From Vicinamibacterales bacterium (lineage in GTDB: Bacteria > Acidobacteriota > Vicinamibacteria > Vicinamibacterales > 2-12-FULL-66-21), in contig DASSPH010000074.1 of the NCBI GenBank assembly GCA_035699745.1, positions 1 through 64,000 of the forward strand: 64,000 nt of DNA, read 5' to 3'. Shown in pieces: positions 44,036 to 54,293 of this stretch; the stretch's first letter is position 1; each line of letters starts with the position of its first letter. Both the position numbers and the translations under genes were made by a program. The notes beneath the pieces were generated by a model. The model worked only from the letters and a program-made list of their open reading frames with translations, was not told where the DNA came from and did not search any database.

Positions 44036-46444
44036 TCACGGTCCGGCGCTGACCGGCACGGGCTGCTCGCCGACACACCCGCCGCCCGCCAGCGCGCCGT
44101 CGATGTCGTGCAGGAGCGTGTCGATCGACGTCTCGCGCCCCGAGGCATGGGCCCAGGTCCACCGATCGGGACCGAGCCGTGCGCGAACCTCCCGCGTGAC
44201 CTGCGCGCACAAATCGGACACGGGTTTCATCACGATCGCCGCGCCGCTGCGTTCGGCGACGATGCTCTGCGCTCCGAGGATGCGCGCCGCCCAGAGATGT
44301 TCCCCTCTCAGCGCCGCGGCGGCGGCGAGCGGCACCGTGACGTGCACGAAGGCGGACTTGTCGTGAAGGTCGCGGATACGCGTCAGACTCTGACGGACCA
44401 GCTTCAGCGCCTGGTCGGCCGCCTGGACCCGCACCGCCAGTACGGCGCGCATGCACAAGGCGCGCGCGACGAACCAGGGGCCCGCCTGTTCGAGCGCCGA
44501 GGCCGCGTCGTCCAGCAGGCGTTCCGCTTCACGCGCGTCACCCATCTCGATCGCGACCGCCGAGAGTCCGACCAGCGCGTTGCCGGTCCCCCACGCGGCA
44601 TCGAGCGCGCTGAACCCTGCCGCGGCACGCGCGAACCACGCGCGCGCCGCGCTGAGATTGCCGGCATCGAACTCGACGCGCGCGAAGACGTCGGCAGCCT
44701 TGGCCCGCACGATCGGATCCACGTCGGCGGCGTCGAGCAGGCCCGCGGCCACCGAGAGCGCCGATCGGGCGCGTTGGCTGTCCCCCTGGAGAAGCCGCAT
44801 CACCGCCGCGCCGGTGAGCGCCTGCGCCTGTTCGGCGCGCGGCAGGGGAGACAGCCGGAGCGCCGCCTCGTACCACCACAACCCTTCCGACGCCCTGCCG
44901 CGAATCACCCAGTAGAGCAGCAGGCCCCAGGCGATGATCGCCACGTCGGCGCCGCGGCGGCGATCGAGCAGCCACACCAGCGCCGCGCGGTAATTCTCGA
45001 GATCCTCTTCGACGCGGTGGAGCCATTCTGCCTGGCCCGGGCCGACGAGTCCCTGAAACGCAACGGCTGCTTCGTTCACGCAGTACCGGGTGAGTCCTTC
45101 CATGGCGCCCTCGAACTCGTTCGACGCGGCCAGCTCGCGTGCGCCATACGCGCGGACGGTTTCGAGGCTGCGGTACACCGGCCGCGCCGGAACGCGGCTC
45201 GTCGCGCGGAGGACGAGGCTCTTGTCGACGAGCGCGGCGACCAGTCCGAGGACGTCGCCGCCGCAGCAGGAACGCCCGGGCTCGGCGAGCACGGCCGCGG
45301 CCGCGTCCATCGAGAACCGGCCGGGCAGCACGCTGACGCGGCGCAGCGCGCGCCGCGTTTCGCGGTCGAGCAGCTGGTAGCTCCATTCGACCGTCGCATC
45401 GATGGTCTGGTGCCGCTCGTGGCGATCGCGCGGCTCGGCGATCGAGAGCAGCGGGTTGCGCTCGAGCCGGTGCGCCAGGTCCTCGGCCGAGAGGACTTTC
45501 AGCCACGGCGCGGCCAGCTCCAGCGCCAGGGGCAGCGCGTCGAGCCGGCGGCAGATGGCGGCGATCACCGGCGCGGTCGCGGCGGTGAGGGAGAACTCCG
45601 GCTGCGCATCGCGCACCCGCTCCAGGAACAGCCGCACGGCTGGCACGCGCAGCAGTTCCGCCGCGGACATCGTCTCGGCTCGCTCCGGCAGGGTGAGCGG
45701 CGCGACCGGATACTGGCGCTCGCCCCGGATGCGCAGCGGCGCGCGGCTGCTTGCCAGGATGCGCAGCACGGGCACCGACGCCAGGAGTTCCGCGACGAGC
45801 GGCGCGGCGTCGAGCACCTGTTCGAGGTTGTCGAGGACCAGCAGTGTCGGGCGGCCGTCGCAGGCCGCGCGCGCGCGCTGCGACAGATCGGTCGCGCTCA
45901 GGTCGGCCAGCCCCAGGGCCTCGGCTATCGCGCAGGCCACCAGTCCGGGATCGCGAATCGCGGCCAGCGGCGTGAACACCACGCGGCTGGACCGATCCTC
46001 GACGATGCCCCGCGCGACCTCCAGCGCGAGACGCGTCTTGCCGACGCCGCCGGGACCGACCAGCGTGATCAGCCGCACGTCCGGGCGGGCGAGCCAGTCG
46101 CGCAGCACGGGGACATCGCTCTCGCGCCCTCGGAACGTGGTGACCGGGGTCGGCAGCAGCGCCGGGCCGAGATCGTCGGCGGCACTCGGCACCGGGGCGG
46201 GACGCGCGCTCGCAAACAGCGCGTCGCGGGTCTCCGCGGCGAGATCCAGCGCGTCCGCCAGTGCCCGAACGGTATCGAGCTGGGGCCGCCGCCGCTGTCC
46301 GCGCTCCAGCGCACTGACCGCGTGAACCGACAGTCCGGCGATCGTCGCGAGTTCCTCCTGCGTGAACCCCGCCGCCTCCCGGAGCGCCTTCAGTCGCGCC
46401 GCGAACGATACCGGCTGATCCTTCATCTCGCCATCGCCGCGCAT
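44036..46444 (-). CDS. XRE-HTH / STAND-type ATPase / TPR regulator
   Basis: 802 residues. XRE helix-turn-helix (about 12-68) with FTQEELATIAGLS; nucleotide-binding domain with Walker A GPGGVGKTRLA near 131 and Walker B LLVLDNLEQV near 200; then winged-helix-like and TPR-type helical repeats (about 440-760) rich in ALxxA patterns. This build is common in large transcription regulators that switch with ligand binding. Start at 46444 gives TGA-G-ATG spacing from the methyltransferase stop; Met7 is a possible alternative. Last gene of the 49669-44036 operon. Confidence 0.85.
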   Translation of the reverse strand: MRGDGEMKDQPVSFAARLKALREAAGFTQEELATIAGLSVHAVSALERGQRRRPQLDTVRALADALDLAAETRDALFASARPAPVPSAADDLGPALLPTPVTTFRGRESDVPVLRDWLARPDVRLITLVGPGGVGKTRLALEVARGIVEDRSSRVVFTPLAAIRDPGLVACAIAEALGLADLSATDLSQRARAACDGRPTLLVLDNLEQVLDAAPLVAELLASVPVLRILASSRAPLRIRGERQYPVAPLTLPERAETMSAAELLRVPAVRLFLERVRDAQPEFSLTAATAPVIAAICRRLDALPLALELAAPWLKVLSAEDLAHRLERNPLLSIAEPRDRHERHQTIDATVEWSYQLLDRETRRALRRVSVLPGRFSMDAAAAVLAEPGRSCCGGDVLGLVAALVDKSLVLRATSRVPARPVYRSLETVRAYGARELAASNEFEGAMEGLTRYCVNEAAVAFQGLVGPGQAEWLHRVEEDLENYRAALVWLLDRRRGADVAIIAWGLLLYWVIRGRASEGLWWYEAALRLSPLPRAEQAQALTGAAVMRLLQGDSQRARSALSVAAGLLDAADVDPIVRAKAADVFARVEFDAGNLSAARAWFARAAAGFSALDAAWGTGNALVGLSAVAIEMGDAREAERLLDDAASALEQAGPWFVARALCMRAVLAVRVQAADQALKLVRQSLTRIRDLHDKSAFVHVTVPLAAAAALRGEHLWAARILGAQSIVAERSGAAIVMKPVSDLCAQVTREVRARLGPDRWTWAHASGRETSIDTLLHDIDGALAGGGCVGEQPVPVSAGP

Positions 46445-46445
46445 C

Positions 46446-47261
46446 TCACCGCCTCGTCGCGCCGACTTCGATGTACTCGGCGTACACCATCGTCGTCCCG
46501 TCGCCGGCGGTGTTGTTGCTGCTCCACAGCGCCGTCAGCTCGTCGTGCAGAAGCTTGCGCCGCTCGCCGCTCAGGGACGCGAACGCGCGCGCCGCGGGAC
46601 CGTAATACTCGACGAAGAAGTCGACGACCTCGCGCGGCGAGAACGGATATTCGAGCGGATACGTGCGCCGGGTGGCGGTCAGATCGGTTACGGCCGCGCC
46701 GAACCGCTGCCGGCAGGTCGTCTCACTGCCCCACAGGAGCGGCGACGGCGCGGACGGCGGCGGCACGTGGCGAGCGATGACGGCGAACATCTGTCCGACG
46801 TGTCCGGTGGCCGTCCAGTTGCCCATGACGATGCGGCCGCCCGGCCGGCAGACGCGGCTCATCTCGCGGGCGACCAGCTCCGGCTGCGGCGCGAACATCG
46901 CGCCGATCAGACTGATCACGACGTCGAACGACGCGTCCGCGTAGGGGAGATCCTCGGCGTCTCCTTCATCGACCCGAACGTCCAAGCCGTACTGCGCCGC
47001 TCTCGCCCGCGCCTGGCGCACCAGGTTCGACGCGAGATCGAGGCCGGTCGCGTGCATGCCGCGCCGCGCCGCCGGCAGCAGCAGTTGACCGGCGCCGCAG
47101 GCGACGTCGAGCAGCTGCGTGCCCGGCTGAAGCGCGAGCCGATCGAAGAACTCCAGCGCCCCTTTCTCCAGGAACCTGGCGAACACGCCGTAGTCGCCCG
47201 ACTCCCACGTGGCCTTGAGGCGCGTCTTCAGTACCTGCATTTCCGGCGACAACGTCAGCAT
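46446..47261 (-). CDS. Class I AdoMet-dependent methyltransferase
   Basis: 271 residues. Motif I LLDVACGAGQLLLPAA near 49, acidic LDLASN near 72, and the ALYADxSFDVVIS-like DASFDVVISLIGA near 108. Resembles UbiE/COQ5-type enzymes; substrate unknown. In-frame starts upstream are absent, so ATG 47261 is taken; it overlaps the stop of a 17-codon ORF (ATGCTGA). No Shine-Dalgarno of its own, so translation probably depends on that coupling. Confidence 0.82.
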   Translation of the reverse strand: MLTLSPEMQVLKTRLKATWESGDYGVFARFLEKGALEFFDRLALQPGTQLLDVACGAGQLLLPAARRGMHATGLDLASNLVRQARARAAQYGLDVRVDEGDAEDLPYADASFDVVISLIGAMFAPQPELVAREMSRVCRPGGRIVMGNWTATGHVGQMFAVIARHVPPPSAPSPLLWGSETTCRQRFGAAVTDLTATRRTYPLEYPFSPREVVDFFVEYYGPAARAFASLSGERRKLLHDELTALWSSNNTAGDGTTMVYAEYIEVGATRR

Positions 47262-47308
47262 GTCGGCACCGCGGGCACGGCCGGCAGGCCGGCGACTGGT
47301 CTCATCAT
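47255..47308 (-). CDS. 17-codon linker ORF between operon genes
   Basis: Encodes MMRPVAGLPAVPAVPTC. AGGAG lies 8 bases before its ATG; the ATG overlaps the metalloprotease stop (ATGA), and its own stop overlaps the methyltransferase ATG (ATGCTGA). It therefore bridges two genes by a translational relay. It could be a leader that sets methyltransferase expression, a true small peptide, or evidence of a frameshifted N-terminus of the methyltransferase. Confidence 0.45.
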   Translation of the reverse strand: MMRPVAGLPAVPAVPTC

Positions 47309-48087
47309 CGATGTCTCTCCTCTTGCCTTTTTTCGTCGACGCCTGTCTTCGCGCCAGCCCGACGCTCAGGCGATCGCGTCGTTGTCTCGGGCCGTATGCA
47401 CGGCGCGACGGGATAATCGAGCAGCGGCTCCCGCGCAAGCGCGCGCAGGCGGTTTCTGAGGCGCACCACGCCGCTGCAGGTCAGTTGAAAGGGCGCGCGA
47501 TCCGGCTCCGCCAGCTCGCCGGGCCGGAACGACGCGCGCATCAGGCCGTCGCGGTCGTGGAACGGCGGCCCGAGAAGCACGTGACCGATCTCGTGGGCGA
47601 GCACCCGTCCGAGCGCAAGCGCCATCTCCGCGTCGCGCACCATGCCGGGCGGTGCCGGGCGGCCGGACCGGTCGGCCAGCACCTGCTCGGTGGCGTCGAA
47701 CGACACACGGATCGGATGCGCCGCGCCGAGATCGCCGCCGAGCGCCGCTTCTCCCAGGGTCATCGGCCATCCGGTCCGCGAGTGCTGCTGGAAGTCGCGC
47801 TCGACGCTGGCATCGAGCGACAGGGCGCGCGGCGCGTCCGAGCCGTTCCCGTCCGCCGCCCATTGCAGCCGCACGCTGTACGGGGCCCAGATCGCCTCCA
47901 CTTCGCTCTTCAGCAGCGGCGCGATCTGCGGCGGGATCGATCGAGGGAGGCGCAGGCAGATGTCGATCGTGAAGTGCTCGAGCGGATCCGTGGATGGCAG
48001 CGGACCGGCCGCCGCGCGTGCCGCGAGCAGCAGCAGCACCGCGGCGCGCGCGAACGTCCCGGTCCTTCCCGTTACCGCCGATCGCAT
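47305..48087 (-). CDS. Secreted metzincin-like zinc metalloprotease
   Basis: 260 residues with a signal peptide (ends near AARAAAG). Zinc motif LAHEIGHVLLG (HExxH) near 179-189, with a later His in PPFHD and the Met-containing GLMRASF that could be a Met-turn; spacing to the third ligand is longer than in classic metzincins. Overlaps the secreted protein before it by 16 bases. Confidence 0.8.
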   Translation of the reverse strand: MRSAVTGRTGTFARAAVLLLLAARAAAGPLPSTDPLEHFTIDICLRLPRSIPPQIAPLLKSEVEAIWAPYSVRLQWAADGNGSDAPRALSLDASVERDFQQHSRTGWPMTLGEAALGGDLGAAHPIRVSFDATEQVLADRSGRPAPPGMVRDAEMALALGRVLAHEIGHVLLGPPFHDRDGLMRASFRPGELAEPDRAPFQLTCSGVVRLRNRLRALAREPLLDYPVAPCIRPETTTRSPERRAGAKTGVDEKRQEERHR

Positions 48088-48640
48088 GAGACGCGCGGGT
48101 TGAAGTCCGCGAACGTGCCCTTGGGATTGTCGCGCCATGCCCACACGTGCAGCTCGTAGAACGCCGGCAGCCGGAACCGGTTCGGGCTCGCGACGAAGTG
48201 AAACACCTGGCCTTCGAGCTCCGGCGGAGTTGCCGGATTGCCGTGCGCCGCATCCCACGCTTCGGCCGGGACGATGAACTCGACGCCGACGAGGCGGGCG
48301 CGGCCGTTCTCGACCTCGTAGATCAACGCCTCCGGCTTGGCGGCGTCGGGCTCCTTGCCGTCCACCAGCTCGAAGTTCACGAAGTGAACGCCCATGGCGC
48401 CGGCCTCCGGGCCGCTCACGCAGCCGAGGAACTGCTGGTAGCCGGGAGGAACGCTCTGGCGGAACGGCTCGGTCGCTTCGCGCACCTTCTCAACCAGCCT
48501 GGAGAGCCCGGCCCCTCCGTCCTGCTCCTGTTCGATCTGCTCGTCGTGCACCAAGCCTGCGGCGGCATGCAGCCGCGGCGCGGCGGTGATCGCTCCGGTG
48601 ATGAGGGCGACAGCCAACAGTGAAAGACCTGTTCTCGACA

Positions 48641-48641
<1 letters not shown>
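48072..48641 (-). CDS. Conserved secreted protein, function unknown
   Basis: 189 residues with a signal peptide. Conserved-looking body with MGVHFVNFELVDG near 102 and FYELHVWAWRDNPKG near 163. I recognise it as a recurrent family without a settled name. Second gene of the operon; AAGGAG is 5 bases before the ATG, which overlaps the sigma54 activator stop (TGATG). Confidence 0.7.
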
Positions 48642-49669
<1,028 letters not shown>

Positions 49670-49765
49670 GAGGCGAGTCTGAACTCGGCGCCCGCGAGGG
49701 ACCACCCACAGCACCCGCACAGGACTCGTACGCGGCGCTGTACGGGTCGACGGCTGAGGAATCCA

Positions 49766-50881
49766 TCAGGAAATTGGCCGCGCGCCGGGCGCCGCCGCGG
49801 CGGCGCCGACATAGACGGAGGCGGGCCGTATCAGTCGGCCGGCGCGGCGCTGCTCATCGACGTGCGCGCACCATCCGACCACGCGCGACACCGCGAACGT
49901 GGCCGAGAAGAGCGAGCGCGGAATGCCCAGCGCGTCCAGCAGGATCGCCGTGTAGAACTCGACGTTCGCGCGCAGGCCGCGCGCGGGGTACCGTTCGGCG
50001 AGGAGGCGCTCGGCCTCCTGCTCGACGGCGCGCGCGAGCGCGAGGCGCCGATCGTCCGCGTGGCTGCGCTCGAGCGACGACGTCACGCGCTCGAGCGCCG
50101 CGGCCCTCGGGTCGCGGACGCGATAGATGCGGTGCCCCATGCCCATGATCCGGCGTCCGGCGGCGAGCTCCGCTTCCAGCCACGCCCGGACGCTTTCGCG
50201 ACGGCCGATGGCGTCGAGCATGTCCAGCACCGGCCCGGGAGCGCCGCCGTGCAGCGGCCCCTTCAGCGCACAGATGCCCGCGACGACCGCGCTGACGAGG
50301 TCCGCGCCGGTCGACGCCACTACCCGCGCGGCGAAGGTCGAGGCGTTCATCCCGTGATCGACCACGCAGGCGAAGTAGGCATCCAGCGCGGCCGCGTGAG
50401 ACGCGCCCGGCAGGCGGCCGGTCAGCATCTGCAGGTAGTCGGCGGCGTGCGAGAGTTCCGGTCGCGGCGGGACAACCGGCTGGCCGGCCTGGCGGCGGGC
50501 CCATGCGGCGGCGAACACGGGAATCGCGGCGGTCACCTGCAGACGATCTATGGCCGGATCGGCCGCGGTGAGCTGGCCGACGGCGGCTCGCAGCGCGTCC
50601 ATGCCGTCGCCGGCGTCGAGCGCCGCGCCCAGGGAGTTCAGACGCGCGAACGCGTCGCGCCTTCCAGTCGCCAGCGCTGCGCGCAGGTCACCGCCGACGC
50701 CCGCCGATGGCCACTCGCCCGTCCACACCAGGCCGCAGAGATCTTCGAACGTGGCGCGCCCCGCCAGATCCTCGACGCTGCAGCCTCGGATGACCAGCCG
50801 GCCGTGTTCGCCGTCGACATCGCTCAGTTCCGTGTGCGCGACCACGATGCCGTCGAGTCCGCTGGCCCGTGCCGTGTTCAT
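49766..50881 (-). CDS. Citrate synthase family protein
   Basis: 371 residues. Active-site His in LHGGAPGPVLDML near 215 and in MGMGHRIYRVRDP near 251 are kept; the third catalytic acid region reads NVEFYTA rather than NVDFY, a conservative Asp-to-Glu change. Condenses oxaloacetate with acetyl- or propionyl-CoA (citrate or 2-methylcitrate). ATG 50881 overlaps the stop of the AraC gene (ATGA), favouring it over ATG 50902. Confidence 0.85.
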   Translation of the reverse strand: MNTARASGLDGIVVAHTELSDVDGEHGRLVIRGCSVEDLAGRATFEDLCGLVWTGEWPSAGVGGDLRAALATGRRDAFARLNSLGAALDAGDGMDALRAAVGQLTAADPAIDRLQVTAAIPVFAAAWARRQAGQPVVPPRPELSHAADYLQMLTGRLPGASHAAALDAYFACVVDHGMNASTFAARVVASTGADLVSAVVAGICALKGPLHGGAPGPVLDMLDAIGRRESVRAWLEAELAAGRRIMGMGHRIYRVRDPRAAALERVTSSLERSHADDRRLALARAVEQEAERLLAERYPARGLRANVEFYTAILLDALGIPRSLFSATFAVSRVVGWCAHVDEQRRAGRLIRPASVYVGAAAAAPGARPIS

Positions 50882-51927
50882 GTCGTCGTTCCACCTGAGC
50901 ATGCCTCCAGTGTGCGGAGGGCGGCACCATCGCGGACAGGCACAGCGCCAGGACAGAGGTCGTACGACGGCCGTACGAGGCGCCAGCTCGCCGGCGGGAG
51001 GCCGACGAGGCGCTTGAAGGCGCGGCTGAACGCCGCTTCTGATTCATAGCCGACGGCGCTCGCAACCGCGGCGATCGGCTGCCGATCGAGCAGCAGGCGC
51101 GAGGCGAGCTGCATCCGCCACAGCGCGAGGTACTGCATCGGCGGCCGGCCGATCATCTCCGTGAAGCGCTGCGCGAGCACCGACCGGGACAGTCCGACCG
51201 CCCGCGCGAGGCGTTCCACGGTCCACCGCTGATGGGGCTCGGCGTGCAGCGCGCCGAGGGCCCGCGCCATCGTCGGATCCCGCAGTCCCGCGAGCCATCC
51301 GGCTCCGGGCGGCAGCGTCTCGAGATGGCGGCGGATCGTTTCGACGAACAACAGCTCGGACAGCCGGGCGAGGACGTTCTCGCGGCCGGCGCGCGTGCTC
51401 CGCGCTTCCTTCGCCGCCATGACCAGCAGGGTGCCGAGCGGCTCGGCGTCCGCGTCGGAACGGCCGGACGACAGGTGCACGACGGAGGGCAACGCGTCCA
51501 GCAGCGGGTTGAAGGGCTGGTCGTCGCACCCGAGGAAACAGCACACGATGCGCGCCCGCTCGCCGCCCGATCCGCCCAGCTCGTAGAACATCGGCAGCGG
51601 CGTCGACCTCCGGGCGAAGGCCTGCATGTCCGGCGCCGCGCGCAGGCCGGGCGCGCTCGCGAGGACATGCGCGTCGCCGTGCGGAAAGACGAGCACGTCT
51701 CCCTCCCGCAGGCGCTCGGGAGGATCGCCGATGGCGTGGCCCCACCCGGATCCCCGGGCGATGAGATGGAACTCGATCAGGCGCTGGGCGCCAGGCATCA
51801 CCTGTCCGACGATCTCGCGCGACCGGGGCGCCTCCACGACCCACGGCGAGCGCAGTTCGAAATCGAAGTACACCGCGCCGGTCATGCGGACGGCGCGCAG
51901 GACGTCGGAGAGGACGTCAGTCTGCAC
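50878..51927 (-). CDS. AraC-family transcription regulator
   Basis: 349 residues. N-terminal cupin-like (AraC_binding) half with DVLVFPHGDAHVLA near 78; C-terminal double helix-turn-helix with LARAVGLSRSVLAQRF near 243 and SAVGYESEAAFSRAFKRL near 290. Co-directional and overlapping with the citrate-synthase-like gene that follows, which it likely controls. Confidence 0.88.
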   Translation of the reverse strand: MQTDVLSDVLRAVRMTGAVYFDFELRSPWVVEAPRSREIVGQVMPGAQRLIEFHLIARGSGWGHAIGDPPERLREGDVLVFPHGDAHVLASAPGLRAAPDMQAFARRSTPLPMFYELGGSGGERARIVCCFLGCDDQPFNPLLDALPSVVHLSSGRSDADAEPLGTLLVMAAKEARSTRAGRENVLARLSELLFVETIRRHLETLPPGAGWLAGLRDPTMARALGALHAEPHQRWTVERLARAVGLSRSVLAQRFTEMIGRPPMQYLALWRMQLASRLLLDRQPIAAVASAVGYESEAAFSRAFKRLVGLPPASWRLVRPSYDLCPGAVPVRDGAALRTLEACSGGTTT

Positions 51928-52106
51928 GGCCGCTCCCGCGGACGCGCGGACGAGCGGCGCGGACGATCGGGCATGCGCGCGCCATTGGCGGACGCGCGGC
52001 GAACGATCCCGGACGCCCGCGCATGGCCCTCACGCCCGACCGTCTCGTATCGTCGGCATCGGACCGCGCAATGACGCACCCGGTCCCCGTTCCCGAGGAT
52101 TCATTC

Positions 52107-52631
52107 ATGATCGACATCGCTGCACACCTTCCCGCCACTACCCCTCAGACCTCGCGCCGCGCCGGCGCGCTCGCCGAGCGCCTCGAAGCGGGCGCCCGCG
52201 CGCTCGCCGCGCTGGCCGCCTCGCTCACCGACGCGCAGTGGCGCTCGCGCATCCGCGGCGACGGCCGCCGCATCGGCGTCGTGGTGCACCACGTCGCGAG
52301 CGTTTATCCCATCGAGATCCAGCTCGCACAGAAGCTGGCCGCGGGATCGCCGATCACCGGCGTCACCTGGAACGACATCCACGCGATGAACGGCGCGCAT
52401 GCCGCCGAACACGACGGAGCGGCGAAGGCGGCGACGCTCGATCTGCTGGCGCGCAACAGTGCCGCAGCCGCGGCTGCGATCCGCGCGCTCAGCGACGAGG
52501 AGCTCGATCGCGCGGCGCCGGCGTCGCTGTACGCGGACGCGCCCGTCACCTGCCAGTTCATGCTCGAAGATCACGCCGTGCGCCACAGTTACCACCACCT
52601 GGCGGCCATCGCGCAGACGCTCGAGTCCTGA
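52107..52631 (+). CDS. DinB-like four-helix protein
   Basis: 174 residues. HHVASVY near 57 and HAVRHSYHHLA near 156 give the three metal-binding His of the DinB/YfiT fold. Could be a metal-dependent enzyme or thiol transferase. Start at ATG 52107, where GAGGA is 7 bases upstream; the frame is open earlier without support. Confidence 0.85.
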   Translation: MIDIAAHLPATTPQTSRRAGALAERLEAGARALAALAASLTDAQWRSRIRGDGRRIGVVVHHVASVYPIEIQLAQKLAAGSPITGVTWNDIHAMNGAHAAEHDGAAKAATLDLLARNSAAAAAAIRALSDEELDRAAPASLYADAPVTCQFMLEDHAVRHSYHHLAAIAQTLES

Positions 52632-52761
52632 GCCATGCAAATTCCGGCGCCACTCGGTAGGCGCCTGATCTGCACGGCAGAAAAGAGAAACGGGAGGTGC
52701 GATCGCGGCTCGCGCTTACGGAGCCGGTAAGCCGCGTTACGGGAAGCGGCTGGCGCGCAGA
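52632..52761. other. Short convergent gap
   Basis: Between the DinB and GNAT genes. AT-poor apart from AAAAGAGAAA near 52681, with partial dyad symmetry around GCTCGC/GCGGC; no gene or clear terminator. Confidence 0.3.
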
Positions 52762-53586
52762 CTAGGTGCGAACGACGAGATACTGGCCGCGTCCGGACGC
52801 GCGGGACAGAAAGAAATCGACCACGCGGTAGTGGCGGGCGAAGTAGTGCTCGAAGATCGCGCGGGTGGCCATGCGCCAGTCGAGCGCGAGCGCCGGCTCC
52901 TGCTGTTGCATCGCCGGGTAGTCGACCGGAATCTCGACCAGCAGCCGCGGCGCGTCAGCCGTCAGATCGGCGGCGCCCGGCGCCAGCCACTGCTTCGCCT
53001 GGCGTGACGGATTGATCAGCGGCGCGGTGACGATCGCCGCGTCGCGGATCAGCCCCACGCCGCGCGCCGCGAGCCGCCGCTCGACGTGCGGCGCCGTCAG
53101 CTTCCACTCGGCGACGAAGCGATCGGTCGGCGATCCGCTGTGCAGCGGGCTGCTCGACCCGCCGTAGATGTTCTCTTCGTACTCCTCGACGACGACGCCG
53201 AGCCGCGCGAAGTTGAGGTGCGCGTTCAGCGCCTGCAGCGGATCGTAGGTCCACTCGATCAGATCGATGCCCATGGCGAGCGCCCGGTCGCGCTGCGCCA
53301 GCTTGAGGCGGAAGCCAAGCCCGCCGTCGCGCGCCCCTGGCACGACGCCCAGCATGTGCGACCACTGCGCCAGCCGGCCGTCCTTGATCGAAGGAATGGA
53401 ATAGACGAAGCCCTGCATGACGCCGGCGCCGTCGAACGCCCCGAGCAGGATGCCGCCGCGCTTGATCGACACGATCAGCACCGGCGGCGGCACGACGTCT
53501 TCGGCGTCGGTGTAGCCCCAGATCTCCCGCTCGAGCGCCGCGACCGCGCGGCAGTCGTCGATCGTCGTCAGATCGCGGATGATCAC
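52762..53586 (-). CDS. GNAT-family acetyltransferase, predicted
   Basis: 274 residues from GTG 53586, overlapping the HAD stop (GTGA). N-terminal ~150 residues resemble GNAT (IIRDLTTIDDC, IWGYTDAED, VYSIPSIKDGRLAQ, AMGIDLIEWTYDPL); the remainder is a distinct all-beta/helical part. Resembles the predicted DUF/GNAT family represented by NAT domains near HAD phosphatases. Acceptor unknown. Confidence 0.75.
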   Translation of the reverse strand: MIIRDLTTIDDCRAVAALEREIWGYTDAEDVVPPPVLIVSIKRGGILLGAFDGAGVMQGFVYSIPSIKDGRLAQWSHMLGVVPGARDGGLGFRLKLAQRDRALAMGIDLIEWTYDPLQALNAHLNFARLGVVVEEYEENIYGGSSSPLHSGSPTDRFVAEWKLTAPHVERRLAARGVGLIRDAAIVTAPLINPSRQAKQWLAPGAADLTADAPRLLVEIPVDYPAMQQQEPALALDWRMATRAIFEHYFARHYRVVDFFLSRASGRGQYLVVRT

Positions 53587-54293
53587 AGGAGCGCCGGCAG
53601 CTCGCGCAGCGAATGGATCACCGGCACCTCCGGCGGCGCCCCTTTCGAGAGCCCGGACCGCACGACCAGCACGCCGCGCATCCCGAGCGAGAGCGCGCCG
53701 GCGATGTCGTGCGGCACGCTGTCGCCGACCATCACCGCTTCCGCCGCGGCGACGCCGGCGCGGCGCAGGCCGGCCTCGAAGATCGAGCGATGCGGCTTCA
53801 TGTAGCCGTGCTCGGCCGACGAGATCGAGACGTCGAACAGCCCGTGCAGCTCGAAGTGCTCCTCGAACGTGGCGAGCGACCGCTGGGTGTTGGAGATCAG
53901 GCCGATCGTGTAACCCGATTGGCGGAGATCGCGCAGCACGTCGGGGACTTCCTCGTACAGCGTGAAGTGGTGGCACGACGACCAGGCATCGTAGAGATCG
54001 CGCGCCGCCGCCTCGGCGCCGGCGCCGGATCCGCCCATCGCTTCGATGATCCGCAGCGTGTAGCCGATGAACACCGCGGGATCGTAGACACCGCCGCGCG
54101 CGTCCAGGTTCGCCGACGCCTGTGCCACCGCAGCCTCGAACCGCGCCGCGTCGACCGCGACGCCGTGACGCGCGCAGGCCTCGGCGTAGCCGTGGCCCTG
54201 GAACGCGGGGCCGGGATGGATCAGCGTGAAGTCGACGTCGAAGAAGACGGCCTTGGTGTTCACACTCGTGGGCTTGCCTCGCCGAAGCGTCAT
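53583..54293 (-). CDS. HAD-family hydrolase
   Basis: 236 residues. Motif I FFDVDFTL near 17, with DxD; motif II LISNT near 126; motif IV GDSVPHDIAGA near 191. ATG 54293 overlaps the M16 stop by one base (TGATG); GTG 54263 would give a product starting right before motif I and is a fair alternative. Substrate unknown. Confidence 0.85.
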   Translation of the reverse strand: MTLRRGKPTSVNTKAVFFDVDFTLIHPGPAFQGHGYAEACARHGVAVDAARFEAAVAQASANLDARGGVYDPAVFIGYTLRIIEAMGGSGAGAEAAARDLYDAWSSCHHFTLYEEVPDVLRDLRQSGYTIGLISNTQRSLATFEEHFELHGLFDVSISSAEHGYMKPHRSIFEAGLRRAGVAAAEAVMVGDSVPHDIAGALSLGMRGVLVVRSGLSKGAPPEVPVIHSLRELPALL

